Below, piece by piece: positions 45,393 through 55,501 of a DNA stretch of 64,000 nt. Source of the DNA: an uncultured Bacteroidota bacterium (GTDB taxonomy: Bacteria; Bacteroidota; Bacteroidia; Flavobacteriales; Flavobacteriaceae); the NCBI GenBank assembly GCA_902598305.1, contig CACKBL010000002.1:62001-126000 (forward strand), read 5' to 3'. A program made the position numbers and the translations under genes. Numbering within the stretch: the first letter of the stretch is position 1; every line of letters starts with the position of its first letter. Below the pieces are notes generated by a model. The model had not been told where the DNA came from, made no database searches, and saw nothing but the letters and a program-made list of their open reading frames with translations.

Positions 45393-46760
45393 TTATTGAA
45401 TATTTGATTTGTCGCTAGTTTTAATGAGTAAAGAAAAGACACCTCCAATGATTAAAAAAATCCCAGCTAATTGAATAACTCTGATTGGATTTTTACTTAG
45501 TAAATCATAAACAAAAAACTGCATTGAAAAAATTTGAATAATCATTGGTACAACTATGAACATATTGAAAATTCCCATATAAATTCCCGTTTTATTACTA
45601 GGTATAGAATTTGCTAATATTTGATAAGGCATTGACATCATAGAGGCCCATGTTATCCCTAATAAAAAAGATATTAAATATAAGTTGGATATCATTATTC
45701 CGTCATTAATAGGAATTGAAAACAAAACAGAATTATCGCTTAGTAAGGGTAAACTTATAAGTCCTATACCGCCTAAGCAAAGTGAAAAAAAATGAAGTTT
45801 TTTCGGTCCAAATTTCTTTGCAAATGGAAGTAATAAAAATGCAATTGAAAAGCAAATTATATTATATGTTCCGTTGATATTTCCGGTTAAAAGTTGAGCT
45901 TTATTAAAAAAAATACTGGACTGATCCAAAGTATCAAAAAGCGACAACGATAAAGCTGAAGTAAGATATTGCCAATAACAAAACATTGCATACCAAGGAA
46001 AAAACATTACGGGGAAAAGTTGTTTCATTGTGGATGGCATTTCTTTGAAAGCAAAAATAATTTCTTTAACAGTATTGGATAAAATTCCAACTTTTTTGGA
46101 TTTTTTTATTTGTTTTATTTCCTCTTCAGTTGGAGGATATTCAGATGTTGTAAAAACAGTAATCAAAATCGTTAAAGTGGAGGCTATAGCCCCAATTAAA
46201 AAAGCCCAAAGAGTGGTTAACGGAATTCCGTTTTCCATTTTATCACTTAATGCCAAAACTCCAAAAGACACTAAAATTACAGGGGTGAAATTTGCCATAG
46301 TTGTTCCTAAACCTGTGAAAAAACTTTGCATCAAAAAACCCAAAGAATACTGTTTTTCTGGTAACTTATCCGAAATAAAAGCTCTGTATGGTTCCAATGC
46401 AATATTATTTGCTGCATCTAAAATCCAAAGTAAACTGGCTGCCATCCATAATGAATTTGAATAAGGCATTAAAATCAAAGCAATACTTGCTATAACTGCT
46501 CCAATTAAAAAAAAAGGTTTTCTTCTACCAAAAGTGGGAGACCAAGTATTATCACTAATCGCACCAATAATAGGTTGAACTACAAGTCCTGTTACTGGCC
46601 CAGCAAGCCATAACATTGGTAACTCAGACTCATTTGCACCTAAATATTTATATATGGCGCTAAGATTACTTTGTTGCAATCCAAAACTAAATTGAACACC
46701 AAAAAATCCAAAATTCATAGTCATTATTTGAAAAAAGTTGAGAGATTTCTTTGATGTCAT
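45393..46760 (-). CDS. MFS sugar transporter (SLC45-like)
   Basis: A 455-residue transporter with about 12 membrane helices. Signatures of the SLC45/GPH-like disaccharide:cation symporters are GLQQSNLSAIYKYLGA, GAISDNTWSPTFGRRKPFFL (the RRKPF loop) and LLWILDAANNIALEPYRAF. Relatives in flavobacteria carry maltose or sucrose, but here no sugar-utilisation gene is adjacent, so the substrate is open. It lies between queG (6 bases upstream) and maeB. Confidence 0.88.
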   Translation of the reverse strand: MTSKKSLNFFQIMTMNFGFFGVQFSFGLQQSNLSAIYKYLGANESELPMLWLAGPVTGLVVQPIIGAISDNTWSPTFGRRKPFFLIGAVIASIALILMPYSNSLWMAASLLWILDAANNIALEPYRAFISDKLPEKQYSLGFLMQSFFTGLGTTMANFTPVILVSFGVLALSDKMENGIPLTTLWAFLIGAIASTLTILITVFTTSEYPPTEEEIKQIKKSKKVGILSNTVKEIIFAFKEMPSTMKQLFPVMFFPWYAMFCYWQYLTSALSLSLFDTLDQSSIFFNKAQLLTGNINGTYNIICFSIAFLLLPFAKKFGPKKLHFFSLCLGGIGLISLPLLSDNSVLFSIPINDGIMISNLYLISFLLGITWASMMSMPYQILANSIPSNKTGIYMGIFNMFIVVPMIIQIFSMQFFVYDLLSKNPIRVIQLAGIFLIIGGVFSLLIKTSDKSNIQ

Positions 46761-46766
46761 ATCTTT

Positions 46767-47699
46767 CTATTTACTAGAGAAAGCAAAATTTATGTTCCTC
46801 TTTATACCACTATAACCAGTTCTTTTAATAGGGCTGTCTTTAAAGACCTTATCGAATACCTCTTTTGTCAAATCTTCCCACTGTTTTTTTGACATATCTG
46901 AAATATTTTTTTTATCCTCAAAAGAGGGTTCGTTGTGGTTTTTTGAAAATTTGTTCCATGGACAAACATCTTGGCAAATATCACATCCAAAAATCCATCC
47001 TTTCATATTGTCTTTAAATGAATTTGGGATGTTATTTTTTAGCTCAATTGTAGCATAAGAGATGCATTTGGTAGCATCCATCCTGTAGGGTGTAGCTAAA
47101 GCATTTGTTGGACAAGAGTCTATACAAGCTGTGCAAGATCCACAATGATCAGTGGTTGGGTGATCATATTCTAATTCTAAATCCACAATAAGTTCAGCAA
47201 TAAAAAAAAAAGAACCCGTTTTTTTGTTTATTAAATTGGTGTTTTTACCAATCCATCCAAGACCTGATTTTTTTGCCCATGCTCTCTCCATTATAGGAGC
47301 TGAGTCAACAAAAACTCGTCCATTGACGTCTCCAACTAAATTTTTAATCCTTGAGAGTAGTTCTTTCAATTTTTCTTTAATTACAAAGTGATAATCTTTA
47401 CCATATGCATACGAGGATATTTTGGGCTCATAATCTTTCTTAGCTTTTTTTTCTGTATAGTAATTGAACAATAAACTGATGACACTTTTGCACCCAGGTA
47501 CCAGCAATCTTGGATCGAGTCTTTTATCAAAGTTTCTTTCCATATACCTCATCTCTCCATTAAAACCCGATTTTAGCCAGCTCTCAAGTTTGGTTGCCTC
47601 TTCTGATAAAAATTCTGCTTTAGAAATACCACATGACAAGAATCCAACTGATAACGCTTCTGATTTAATTATTTCTGATAATTGACACTTGTCTAACAT
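46767..47699 (-). CDS. queG: Epoxyqueuosine reductase
   Basis: A cobalamin-dependent Fe-S enzyme that reduces epoxyqueuosine to queuosine in the wobble position of GUN-decoding tRNAs. Two 4Fe-4S cluster motifs are [16 protein letters not shown] and [11 protein letters not shown]. The N-terminal cobalamin-binding domain has [12 protein letters not shown] and YGKDYHF. At 310 residues it is the short form, without C-terminal HEAT repeats. It is 1 base from ruvB, a frequent pair in Bacteroidota. Confidence 0.95.
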   Translation of the reverse strand: MLDKCQLSEIIKSEALSVGFLSCGISKAEFLSEEATKLESWLKSGFNGEMRYMERNFDKRLDPRLLVPGCKSVISLLFNYYTEKKAKKDYEPKISSYAYGKDYHFVIKEKLKELLSRIKNLVGDVNGRVFVDSAPIMERAWAKKSGLGWIGKNTNLINKKTGSFFFIAELIVDLELEYDHPTTDHCGSCTACIDSCPTNALATPYRMDATKCISYATIELKNNIPNSFKDNMKGWIFGCDICQDVCPWNKFSKNHNEPSFEDKKNISDMSKKQWEDLTKEVFDKVFKDSPIKRTGYSGIKRNINFAFSSK

Positions 47700-47700
47700 T

Positions 47701-48720
47701 TTAAAAAAGGTTTTCTTGATTGCCTCTAATTTTACCTAAATGCTTGTATGCTAACTCAGTTACTTCTCTTCCTCTTGGAGTTCTAACAATAAAACCTTGT
47801 TGGATAAGGAATGGTTCATAAACCTCTTCAATAGTCTCACCGTTTTCTGAAACAGCAGTCGCCAAAGTTGTAATTCCCACTGGTCCTCCTTTAAATTTAT
47901 CAATCAAAGCATTTAAAATTTTGTTATCCATTTCGTCTAGACCATAGTTGTCTACTTTTAAAGCTTTTAATCCATATTTGGTTATTTTCAAATCAATTCT
48001 TCCATCTCCCTTGATTTGAGCAAAGTCTCTTATTCTTCTAAGCAATCCATTTGCAATTCTCGGTGTGCCCCTACTCCTACTTGAAATTTCAATTGCAGCA
48101 TCTTTAGAAATTTCAATCTCTAAAATGGATGCACTCCTTTTAAGAATTGACGATAATAAATCCTTTGAATAATAATTAAGCCTATTACTAATTCCAAATC
48201 TAGCTCTCATTGGGGCTGTTAAAAGACCAGATCTTGTTGTAGCACCAACTAAGGTGAAAGGGTTAAGTGATATATTCACCGTTCTAGCATTAGGGCCACT
48301 CTCAATCATAATATCTATTTTGTAATCCTCCATTGCCGAGTATAGGTACTCCTCAACTATTGGACTAAGTCTATGAATTTCGTCAATAAAGAGGATATCT
48401 CTGGGTTCTAGATTAGTCAAAAGACCTGCCAAATCTCCTGGTTTATCCAAAACTGGTCCTGAGGTTATTTTAATGCCCACCTCTAATTCATGAGCAAGCA
48501 CGTTTGCTAAAGTTGTTTTACCCAACCCTGGGGGACCATGAAATAAAGTGTGGTCAAGAGCCTCTTCTCTTCTATTTGCCGCCTCAACAAATACTTTTAA
48601 ATTTTCTAAAATAGATTCTTGCCCTACAAAGTCCGAAAAATTTAAAGGTCTCAAAGACCGATCAAATTCCTTCTCTTCATTTGATAAATTATTTATTTGT
48701 GGGTCAAGCGCTTCATTCAT
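47701..48720 (-). CDS. ruvB: Holliday junction helicase RuvB
   Basis: An AAA+ ATPase ring that drives branch migration with RuvA. Walker A is [10 protein letters not shown], Walker B is FIDEIHRL, and [18 protein letters not shown] carries the sensor and arginine-finger region. A C-terminal winged helix follows. I chose ATG at 48720 ([11 protein letters not shown], 339 residues). An in-frame GTG at 48750 would add ten residues that run into a terminator hairpin. It heads the leftward ruvB-queG-MFS-maeB-ruvA-sprA stretch. Confidence 0.97.
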   Translation of the reverse strand: MNEALDPQINNLSNEEKEFDRSLRPLNFSDFVGQESILENLKVFVEAANRREEALDHTLFHGPPGLGKTTLANVLAHELEVGIKITSGPVLDKPGDLAGLLTNLEPRDILFIDEIHRLSPIVEEYLYSAMEDYKIDIMIESGPNARTVNISLNPFTLVGATTRSGLLTAPMRARFGISNRLNYYSKDLLSSILKRSASILEIEISKDAAIEISSRSRGTPRIANGLLRRIRDFAQIKGDGRIDLKITKYGLKALKVDNYGLDEMDNKILNALIDKFKGGPVGITTLATAVSENGETIEEVYEPFLIQQGFIVRTPRGREVTELAYKHLGKIRGNQENLF

Positions 48721-48737
48721 ACTGACAAATATATAAG

Positions 48738-48764
48738 AAAAAAGGGGCACTGAAGCCCCTTTTT
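48738..48764 (-). terminator. Intrinsic terminator after ctaD
   Basis: On the minus strand GGGGC and GCCCC (48755-48759 and 48744-48748) form a five-pair GC stem with a 6-base loop, extended by A/T pairs and followed by a run of six T. It lies 27 bases after the ctaD stop and would end the actABCDEF-ctaCD transcript. The flanking A and T runs also give some terminator character on the plus strand. Confidence 0.85.
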
Positions 48765-48790
48765 CGATTCATATTTGAATTTATATGTAT

Positions 48791-50578
48791 TTAATGTTGT
48801 AGTTCCTCTTCTCCCTTTTCTAATGGTACAGTTTGAGGAACGTAATCATCCTTTTTGCCTGGTTTTGAGTAATCATAAGCCCATCTATAAACATGTGGAA
48901 TCTCTCCATCCCAATTTCCATGCATATGTTCTATTGGTGCTGTCCATTCTAATGTAGTAGACTTCCATGGATTTTGAGTTGTTGGTTTACCATAATAAAT
49001 ACTGTGGATAAAATTATATAAAAATATAATTTGTGCTGCACCAGCGATAAAAGCAAAAATTGAAATAACAATATTGATATCTGCAATATCATCAAAATAA
49101 GGAAAGGCAGTATTTGTATAATACCTTCTGGGTAGTCCAGCCATTCCGATAAAATGCATTGGAAAGAAAACACCATAGGCACCTACTGCAGTAATCCAGA
49201 AATGAATATATCCTAGGTTTTTATTCATCATTCTTTTAAACATTTTAGGAAACCAATGATAGACTCCAGCAAAAAGACCATAAAGAGCTGATATTCCCAT
49301 AACTAGGTGAAAATGAGCTACGACAAAATATGTATCATGAACATTTATGTCAAGGGTACTGTCTCCTAGAATAATTCCGGTTAAACCACCTGATATAAAT
49401 GTAGAAACAAGAGCAATAGAAAATAGCATGGCTGGGTTCAGTTGTAAATTCCCTTTCCATAAAGTTGTTATATAATTAAAAGCCTTTACAGCTGAAGGTA
49501 TAGCGATTAAAAGGGTGGTGAAAGTAAACACAGAACCTAAGAAAGGATTCATACCACTAATAAACATGTGGTGACCCCATACAATTGTGGAAAGAAAAGC
49601 TATTGCAAGTATAGATGCAACCATAGCTCGATAACCAAAAATTGGCTTTCTAGCATTTGTTGCAATAACCTCTGAAGTGATTCCAAGAGCTGGAAGAAGA
49701 ACTATATATACTTCTGGATGGCCTAAAAACCAGAATAAATGTTCATATAGTACTGGGGAGCCGCCTTGATAGTGCAATACTTCTCCTTGAATAAAAATAT
49801 CCGACAAGAAAAAAGATGTTCCAAAACTTCTGTCCATTATTAGCAATAAAGCCGCTGAAAGTAGTACAGGAAAGGACACTACCCCAATTATTGCAGTTAT
49901 GAAAAAAGCCCAAATTGTAAGTGGTAGTCTGGAAAAGCTCATCCCTTTAGTCCTTAAATTAATTACAGTGACTATGTAATTCAATGACCCAAGAAGGGAA
50001 GATGCAACAAAAATTGCCATAGAGACCAACCAAAGCGTCATGCCAAGACCTGAACCTGGTTGAGCTTGGGGTAAGGCTGACAGAGGAGGATATATAGTCC
50101 ATCCAGCAGCAGCTGGCCCAGCTTCAACAAATAAAGATGCAATCATTAAAACCGATGAGAGAAAAAATAGCCAATACGCTATCATATTTAGAAGTCCAGA
50201 TGCCATATCACGTGCACCAATTTGTAAAGGAATAAGTAAGTTACTAAATGTACCACTTAAACCTGCTGTAAGAACAAAAAATACCATTATTGTTCCGTGA
50301 ATTGTAACCAATGCAAGATATACATTTGGGTCCATAACCCCTTCGGGGGCCCACTTCCCTAAAAATATTTCAAAAAACTTAAATGATTGCTCCGGCCAAG
50401 CCAACTGAACTCTAAAAAGTAGAGACATAGCTATCCCTATTATTCCCATAAACAGACCCGTTATTAGATACTGTTTTGCAATCATTTTATGGTCTTGACT
50501 GAAAATATATTTTGTTATAAAAGTTTCTTTGTGATGATGTTCGTGAACTTCTTCCTCTGTAGTAACTGCTGTTGACAT
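48791..50578 (-). CDS. ctaD: Cytochrome c oxidase subunit I
   Basis: Catalytic subunit of a proton-pumping heme-copper oxidase. HPEVY (287-291) holds the copper ligand His, the D-channel Glu and the cross-linked Tyr, marking an A1-type enzyme. WGHHMFISGMNP gives the other CuB histidines and HDTYFVVAHFHLVMG the heme ligands. About 12 helices, 595 residues. I chose ATG at 50578 (MSTAVTTEEE); an in-frame ATG at 50638 would add 20 residues overlapping ctaC and is unlikely. A His-rich N-terminus (EEEVHEHHH) precedes the first helix. Confidence 0.96.
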   Translation of the reverse strand: MSTAVTTEEEVHEHHHKETFITKYIFSQDHKMIAKQYLITGLFMGIIGIAMSLLFRVQLAWPEQSFKFFEIFLGKWAPEGVMDPNVYLALVTIHGTIMVFFVLTAGLSGTFSNLLIPLQIGARDMASGLLNMIAYWLFFLSSVLMIASLFVEAGPAAAGWTIYPPLSALPQAQPGSGLGMTLWLVSMAIFVASSLLGSLNYIVTVINLRTKGMSFSRLPLTIWAFFITAIIGVVSFPVLLSAALLLIMDRSFGTSFFLSDIFIQGEVLHYQGGSPVLYEHLFWFLGHPEVYIVLLPALGITSEVIATNARKPIFGYRAMVASILAIAFLSTIVWGHHMFISGMNPFLGSVFTFTTLLIAIPSAVKAFNYITTLWKGNLQLNPAMLFSIALVSTFISGGLTGIILGDSTLDINVHDTYFVVAHFHLVMGISALYGLFAGVYHWFPKMFKRMMNKNLGYIHFWITAVGAYGVFFPMHFIGMAGLPRRYYTNTAFPYFDDIADINIVISIFAFIAGAAQIIFLYNFIHSIYYGKPTTQNPWKSTTLEWTAPIEHMHGNWDGEIPHVYRWAYDYSKPGKKDDYVPQTVPLEKGEEELQH

Positions 50579-50595
50579 ATTCTTAATACTATTAA

Positions 50596-51660
50596 TTATT
50601 GTATAAATTGAGCAAACGTCTGCTGATTGCTCATCCATTTTTTAAATTTATCTTCTGTTTCAACTATAATCTTCATTTGCATGTTATAGTGAGAGGCCCC
50701 ACAAATTTTATTGCATAAAAGAATATAATCGAATATATATGGTTCTAAAGGTTCTTCACCCTTGGAAACCAATTCTTCACTGTTTTTAGTTCGGATTTTA
50801 TTTATTTTCCTAACCTTGGCTATCATTTCTGGAGTTTGCCTCATTTGCTCCGTTGTCATTATTGGTGTAAATGCAAACTCTGTTATCATTCCTGGCACAC
50901 AATTCATCTGTGCTCTAAAATGAGGCATATAAGCTGAATGTAAAACATCCTGAGATCTCATTTTAAATATAATTTCTCTTCCAACTGGGAGATGTAGTTC
51001 TTGAACAACCACATCATCCAAACCGTTAGGGTCTGTAGCGTCAATGCCAACAAGATTTTTACCATCAAAATCATTTAAAAATCTGACATTTGCATCTCCT
51101 AAAACTCCGTCATTACCAGCATATCTTGCTTTCCAGTTGTATTGCTGGGCATAGAGTTCCACAATCATTGCATCTTCATTTTCTTCTACAGTCATTATAT
51201 CTGTCCAAGTATACAATCCAAATAAAATTAGTCCTGCTAAAACAATCATTGGAATTATAGTCCAAATTGCTTCTAATCGGTCATTGTCAGCCAAGAAAAA
51301 TGCTTTTTTGTTTTTTTCGCCTCTGTATTTGTAGGCAAAATAGTGTAATAATGCTTGGGTAATGGTTTGAACAAAGAAAATAACAGCAAATGTTGACCAC
51401 ATAAGTGAGTCATACAAATCTCCATGATCTGAAGCTGCTTTTGGTAATAAAACATCCCCCCATTGATAAAACGAAAAAAGTGTTAATAAATATATAAATA
51501 CCAGAAAAGCAAACATTAGCTTTCCTTGGTAATCGTTGTCTTTGTCATCTGCAATCTCAGTGGTATTTACATTAGTTTGTGATAATTCAAACATCTTCGA
51601 TATTTGCCACATCGATATGGATATCAAAATTAAAATTGTAAATATTAATAATATTGTCAT
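50596..51660 (-). CDS. ctaC: Cytochrome c oxidase subunit II
   Basis: Carries the CuA electron-entry centre. CNKICGASHYNM contains C316, C320 and H324; the residue between the cysteines that is often Glu is Lys here, which only lends a backbone carbonyl. Another His ligand is expected in VLHSAYMPHFR. There are three membrane segments near the N-terminus, one more than the classical two. No C-terminal cytochrome c domain is present, so electrons must come from a separate carrier or directly from alternative complex III (ActE). It lies 16 bases after actF. Confidence 0.95.
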   Translation of the reverse strand: MTILLIFTILILISISMWQISKMFELSQTNVNTTEIADDKDNDYQGKLMFAFLVFIYLLTLFSFYQWGDVLLPKAASDHGDLYDSLMWSTFAVIFFVQTITQALLHYFAYKYRGEKNKKAFFLADNDRLEAIWTIIPMIVLAGLILFGLYTWTDIMTVEENEDAMIVELYAQQYNWKARYAGNDGVLGDANVRFLNDFDGKNLVGIDATDPNGLDDVVVQELHLPVGREIIFKMRSQDVLHSAYMPHFRAQMNCVPGMITEFAFTPIMTTEQMRQTPEMIAKVRKINKIRTKNSEELVSKGEEPLEPYIFDYILLCNKICGASHYNMQMKIIVETEDKFKKWMSNQQTFAQFIQ

Positions 51661-51676
51661 TTGCTTTCTAAATTAT

Positions 51677-53035
51677 TTAATAATGAAAACGTTCACTTTC
51701 GCCATAAAATGGGTCTCCTTTAGCTATTAAAGGGGCCTTCGTTAGTTCATTGAAAACTACATATATGAAAAGTCCCATAAAAAACATAAACCCTCCTATT
51801 TCTGTTATGCCAATAAACCACTGATCACCAACTGCAGAAGGCATAATCATATTAAAAACATCAATATAATGTCCTATAATAATAACAATACCAGTTGTTA
51901 CAATAAATGTATTCATTCTTTTGTAATCACTATTCATTAACATAAGGAAGGGGAATATAAAGTTCATAACTACCATCCCAAAAAATGGTAATTTATAGTC
52001 TTCCATCCGGGTTATAAAATAGGTAACTTCTTCTGGTATATTAGAATACCATATGAGCATGAATTGAGAGAACCACAAATAGGTCCAAAAGACACTAACT
52101 CCAAACATAAATTTTCCTAAATCATGGATATGACTATCATTAACCTCTTTCAAATATCCTTTTGATTTAAGATATATTGTTACCAGCGCTATGGTTGAAA
52201 TACCACTAACAAACATGCTTGCAAAAACATACCATCCAAATAATGTACTAAACCAATGTGGATCAATTGACATTATCCAATCCCATGACATAATGGATTC
52301 TGTAACAATATAAAAAACTAAGAAACCTGCGGAAATTCTAAAGTTTTTCTTGTGGTATTTATTATCCTTCGCTAAATCCTGAGCTAAAGAAAATTTTCTA
52401 GAAAAGTATCTATATAAACTCCACCCAGCAAGAAAAAACAATCCTCTAGCAAGAACAAAAGGTACATTTAAATACCCTTTTTTAGCAGAAATTATTTTGT
52501 CATGTGCTACTACTTCTGGGTCCATCCAAATAAAAAGATGGTTTAAATGAAGTCCTGATAAAAATAAAATGAAAATCACAATCAATCCTCCTGGTAACAT
52601 ATAGGCAGTTATACCTTCCATTACTCTGAAAAGAATAGGAGACCACCCTACCTGAGCTGCTCGATTAATCGCATAGAAAGCTAGGGTCCCCAACGAAATC
52701 ATAAAGAAGAAAAATGCAGCTACGTAAAGTGCAGCCCATGGCTTATTACTTAGCTGATGAAAAACGTGCTCATCGTGGGAAGCACCATGCTCGGCTTCTT
52801 CCTTTTTAGATTTGTACATTATACTCAAGGAATTGATATCAATTTTATCTTTTTGAATTTTAGATTTATCAGAGTGATGTTCCCCATGGTCGTGATGAGA
52901 AATTATTTCTCTTGCCTCCTGAATATTTTTTGGGGCTGTTATAAATCCAAAAGATAAACCCATTAGACCCAGAATCATTAATGAAAATGATAGCAGTTTT
53001 AATTTGCGATTAAATGAATATCTTTCTTCTGCCAT
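51677..53035 (-). CDS. actF: Alternative complex III subunit ActF
   Basis: A 452-residue polytopic membrane protein (about ten helices), the second large quinone-site-type membrane subunit of alternative complex III, distantly related to NrfD/ActC. Typical segments are WMSIDPHWFSTLFGWYVF (as DWIMSIDPHWF) and LGKFMFGVSVFWTYLWFSQF. A His-rich loop (HHDHGEHHSDK, about 44-54) follows the first helix. The ATG shares TAATG with the actE stop. Confidence 0.95.
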   Translation of the reverse strand: MAEERYSFNRKLKLLSFSLMILGLMGLSFGFITAPKNIQEAREIISHHDHGEHHSDKSKIQKDKIDINSLSIMYKSKKEEAEHGASHDEHVFHQLSNKPWAALYVAAFFFFMISLGTLAFYAINRAAQVGWSPILFRVMEGITAYMLPGGLIVIFILFLSGLHLNHLFIWMDPEVVAHDKIISAKKGYLNVPFVLARGLFFLAGWSLYRYFSRKFSLAQDLAKDNKYHKKNFRISAGFLVFYIVTESIMSWDWIMSIDPHWFSTLFGWYVFASMFVSGISTIALVTIYLKSKGYLKEVNDSHIHDLGKFMFGVSVFWTYLWFSQFMLIWYSNIPEEVTYFITRMEDYKLPFFGMVVMNFIFPFLMLMNSDYKRMNTFIVTTGIVIIIGHYIDVFNMIMPSAVGDQWFIGITEIGGFMFFMGLFIYVVFNELTKAPLIAKGDPFYGESERFHY

Positions 53036-53583
53036 TACTTTAATTTACTTCTTAGTTCCATTACATACTGAGTTATTTGCCATCTTTCTTCTTCATTAAC
53101 TTGGCTTGCATGTGATCCCATTGCATTTCGCCCATAGAATATTACGTGATAAATACTACCTTCTGTAATTTCTCTATCAGCATAACTTGGGACACCTAAA
53201 TACTTTTCTCTAGTCATTAAAATACCTTGACCGTTGCCTTTGTTTCCGTGACAGACTGCACAATAGACAGCATATAATTCTTTTCCTTTCTTAAGGTTTT
53301 CCTCATTAAATTCAATGGGTGATTTAAGATTTATTTTTGCGGTGTCGTATCCTTCATTTGAATTTGGATAATCATAAGGAGTCCATCCTCTTGAAATTGT
53401 TCCATCTACCGGAATTTGAGCTTCTATCCCATTCCGAAAAGCCTTAGATTCCGCGTAAGCTTCATATCCTACTGGCTCATACATATTTGGAAAGTATTGG
53501 TAGTTTGGCTGACTCGAATCATAACATCCAACAAGTGTTAAACAGAAAAATATACCAACAAATAAAACTTTTCTATCTTTCAT
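53035..53583 (-). CDS. actE: Alternative complex III monoheme cytochrome c lipoprotein ActE
   Basis: A 182-residue lipoprotein. The signal peptide ends in a lipobox LVGC (Cys at 20), then an extended N-terminal segment and a class I cytochrome c domain (about 90-182) with the heme motif CAVCH and a probable distal Met in NAMGSHASQ. It would pass electrons from the complex toward the oxidase. It abuts actD and overlaps actF by one base. Confidence 0.94.
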   Translation of the reverse strand: MKDRKVLFVGIFFCLTLVGCYDSSQPNYQYFPNMYEPVGYEAYAESKAFRNGIEAQIPVDGTISRGWTPYDYPNSNEGYDTAKINLKSPIEFNEENLKKGKELYAVYCAVCHGNKGNGQGILMTREKYLGVPSYADREITEGSIYHVIFYGRNAMGSHASQVNEEERWQITQYVMELRSKLK

Positions 53584-54117
53584 CTAATCTTCCTTTTCAT
53601 ACATGTTAATTTCCAAAGCCCCGGTCTTCTTTAAAAGTGTTTTTATTTTTTTGTCCTCACCGTTAGAATGAATCTCAATTAAAAATTTATCATCAGTAGT
53701 TGATGGGATAGGGTTTTCAGACTTTTTAAATGGCCACAATTTACTTCTTAGATAGAAAGTGATAACCATTAGATGAGCAGCAAAGTAAACTGTCATTTCA
53801 AACAAAACTGGCACAAAAGAAGGCATATTTTCAAAAAAGGTGAAACTAGGTTTTCCACCTATATTTTGTGGCCAATCTTCAATCATAATAAAATTAATCA
53901 TTAAAATAGCAATCGATAATCCAACACATCCATAAATAAATGACATTATTGAAATTCTTGTTTCACTTATTCCCATAGCCTTATCTAAGCCGTGAACAGG
54001 AAATGGTGTGTAAACTTCGTCAATTCCAAACTTATTATCTCGGAGAGTTTTGACAGCATTCAAAAGAGTGTCATCATCGTCATAAACAGCGTGAATATAT
54101 TTGTTACTTTCCACCAT
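53584..54117 (-). CDS. actD: Alternative complex III subunit ActD (DUF3341)
   Basis: A 177-residue protein with two membrane helices and a cytoplasmic N-terminal domain starting YIHAVYDDDDTLLNAVKTLRD, then DEVYTPFPVHGLDKAMG, the DUF3341 signature. It has a structural role in alternative complex III. The ATG at 54117 overlaps the actC end by 14 bases, and the stop abuts the actE start. Confidence 0.94.
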   Translation of the reverse strand: MVESNKYIHAVYDDDDTLLNAVKTLRDNKFGIDEVYTPFPVHGLDKAMGISETRISIMSFIYGCVGLSIAILMINFIMIEDWPQNIGGKPSFTFFENMPSFVPVLFEMTVYFAAHLMVITFYLRSKLWPFKKSENPIPSTTDDKFLIEIHSNGEDKKIKTLLKKTGALEINMYEKED

Positions 54118-55492
54118 CTCTTAATTTTTTATAATTATCTCCAGAAGACTTCAAAATTGTTTTCACCTCAGCTTGAGCTATCACTGGAAATGTTCTTGCA
54201 TAAAGTAAAAATAATACAAAGAAAAAACCTATAGTACCAATAAATATCCCAATATCAACAAAAGTAGGAGAGAACATTGTCCACGAAGAAGGCAAATAAT
54301 CTCTGTGAAGTGAAGTCACAATAATAACAAAACGCTCAAACCACATTCCAATATTTACAACTATTGAAATTAGAAATGAAAAAATAATACTTGTTCTTAA
54401 TTTCTTAAACCACATGAATTGAGGTGAGAAAACATTACAAGTCATCATTGACCAGTAGGCCCACCAGTAAGGTCCCGTAGCTCTATTTAAAAATGCGTAT
54501 TGCTCGTACTCAACTCCAGAATACCAAGCGATAAATAATTCAGTTATATATGCAACACCAACTATCGATCCAGTAATCATTATAACTATATTCATGAGCT
54601 CTATATGCTGTATAGTAATATAATTTTCCAGATTACATACCTTTCGCGTTATAATTAGTAGTGTTTGAACCATTGCAAATCCTGAAAATACAGCTCCGGC
54701 TACAAAATAAGGAGGAAATATTGTTGTATGCCATCCAGGTATAACAGAGGTTGCAAAGTCAAATGACACAATTGTGTGTACTGACAAAACTAGCGGCGTA
54801 GCGAGACCGGCTAATACAAGAGAAACCTCTTCGAACCTTTGCCAGTCTTTCGCTCTTCCCGACCATCCAAAACTAAGTATAGAATACATTTTCTTCTGAA
54901 ATGGTTTGATTGCTCTATCTCGTATCATAGCGAAATCTGGAAGTAGACCCGTCCACCAAAAAACTAGAGAAACCGATAAATATGTTGATATCGCAAAAAC
55001 GTCCCATAAAAGCGGAGAGTTAAAATTAACCCATAAAGAACCATATGTATTTGGGATTGGAAGTACCCAATATCCTAGCCAGGGGCGTCCCATGTGTATA
55101 ATTGGAAAAAGTCCTGCTTGGATAACTGAGAAAATAGTCATAGCCTCTGCTGACCTGTTAATAGCCATTCTCCATTTTTGACGGAAAAGTAAAAGTACTG
55201 CAGAGATTAAAGTGCCTGCATGGCCAATACCTACCCACCAAACAAAATTGGTAATATCCCAGGCCCATCCGACCGTTTTATTTAAACCCCAGACTCCTAT
55301 TCCTGTAGAAATTGTATAGATAATACATCCTACTCCCCAGAGAAATCCAACAAGGGCAATAGAAAAAACAATCCACCACTGGGTATTAGCTTTACCTTCA
55401 ACTTGGGCAGCAATATCTACAGTGACGTCATGATAAGACTTACCACCCGTTACTAGTGGTTTTCTAATTGCTGCTTCGTAGTGTGATCCCAT
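54104..55492 (-). CDS. actC: Alternative complex III membrane subunit ActC (NrfD/PsrC-like)
   Basis: A 462-residue integral membrane subunit (about ten helices) of the NrfD/PsrC family that carries the quinol-oxidising site. Conserved strings include NFVWWVGIGHAGTLISA, RQKWRMAINRSAEAMT and HTIVSFDFA. It starts at ATG 55492, 9 bases after actB. All expected hallmarks are intact. Confidence 0.95.
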   Translation of the reverse strand: MGSHYEAAIRKPLVTGGKSYHDVTVDIAAQVEGKANTQWWIVFSIALVGFLWGVGCIIYTISTGIGVWGLNKTVGWAWDITNFVWWVGIGHAGTLISAVLLLFRQKWRMAINRSAEAMTIFSVIQAGLFPIIHMGRPWLGYWVLPIPNTYGSLWVNFNSPLLWDVFAISTYLSVSLVFWWTGLLPDFAMIRDRAIKPFQKKMYSILSFGWSGRAKDWQRFEEVSLVLAGLATPLVLSVHTIVSFDFATSVIPGWHTTIFPPYFVAGAVFSGFAMVQTLLIITRKVCNLENYITIQHIELMNIVIMITGSIVGVAYITELFIAWYSGVEYEQYAFLNRATGPYWWAYWSMMTCNVFSPQFMWFKKLRTSIIFSFLISIVVNIGMWFERFVIIVTSLHRDYLPSSWTMFSPTFVDIGIFIGTIGFFFVLFLLYARTFPVIAQAEVKTILKSSGDNYKKLRDGGK

Positions 55493-55501
55493 AGTTAAAT
55501 A

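Noticed and set aside
46030-46464. 144-residue frame antisense to the MFS transporter
   Set aside because: Complement of membrane-helix codons; no start context or family resemblance.
48721-48750. N-terminal extension of RuvB from GTG 48750
   Set aside because: The extra residues are encoded by the terminator hairpin arm and are absent from the RuvB family; ATG 48720 fits.
50579-50638. N-terminal extension of CtaD from ATG 50638
   Set aside because: It would overlap ctaC by 43 bases and add a Cys-containing segment not seen in subunit I.
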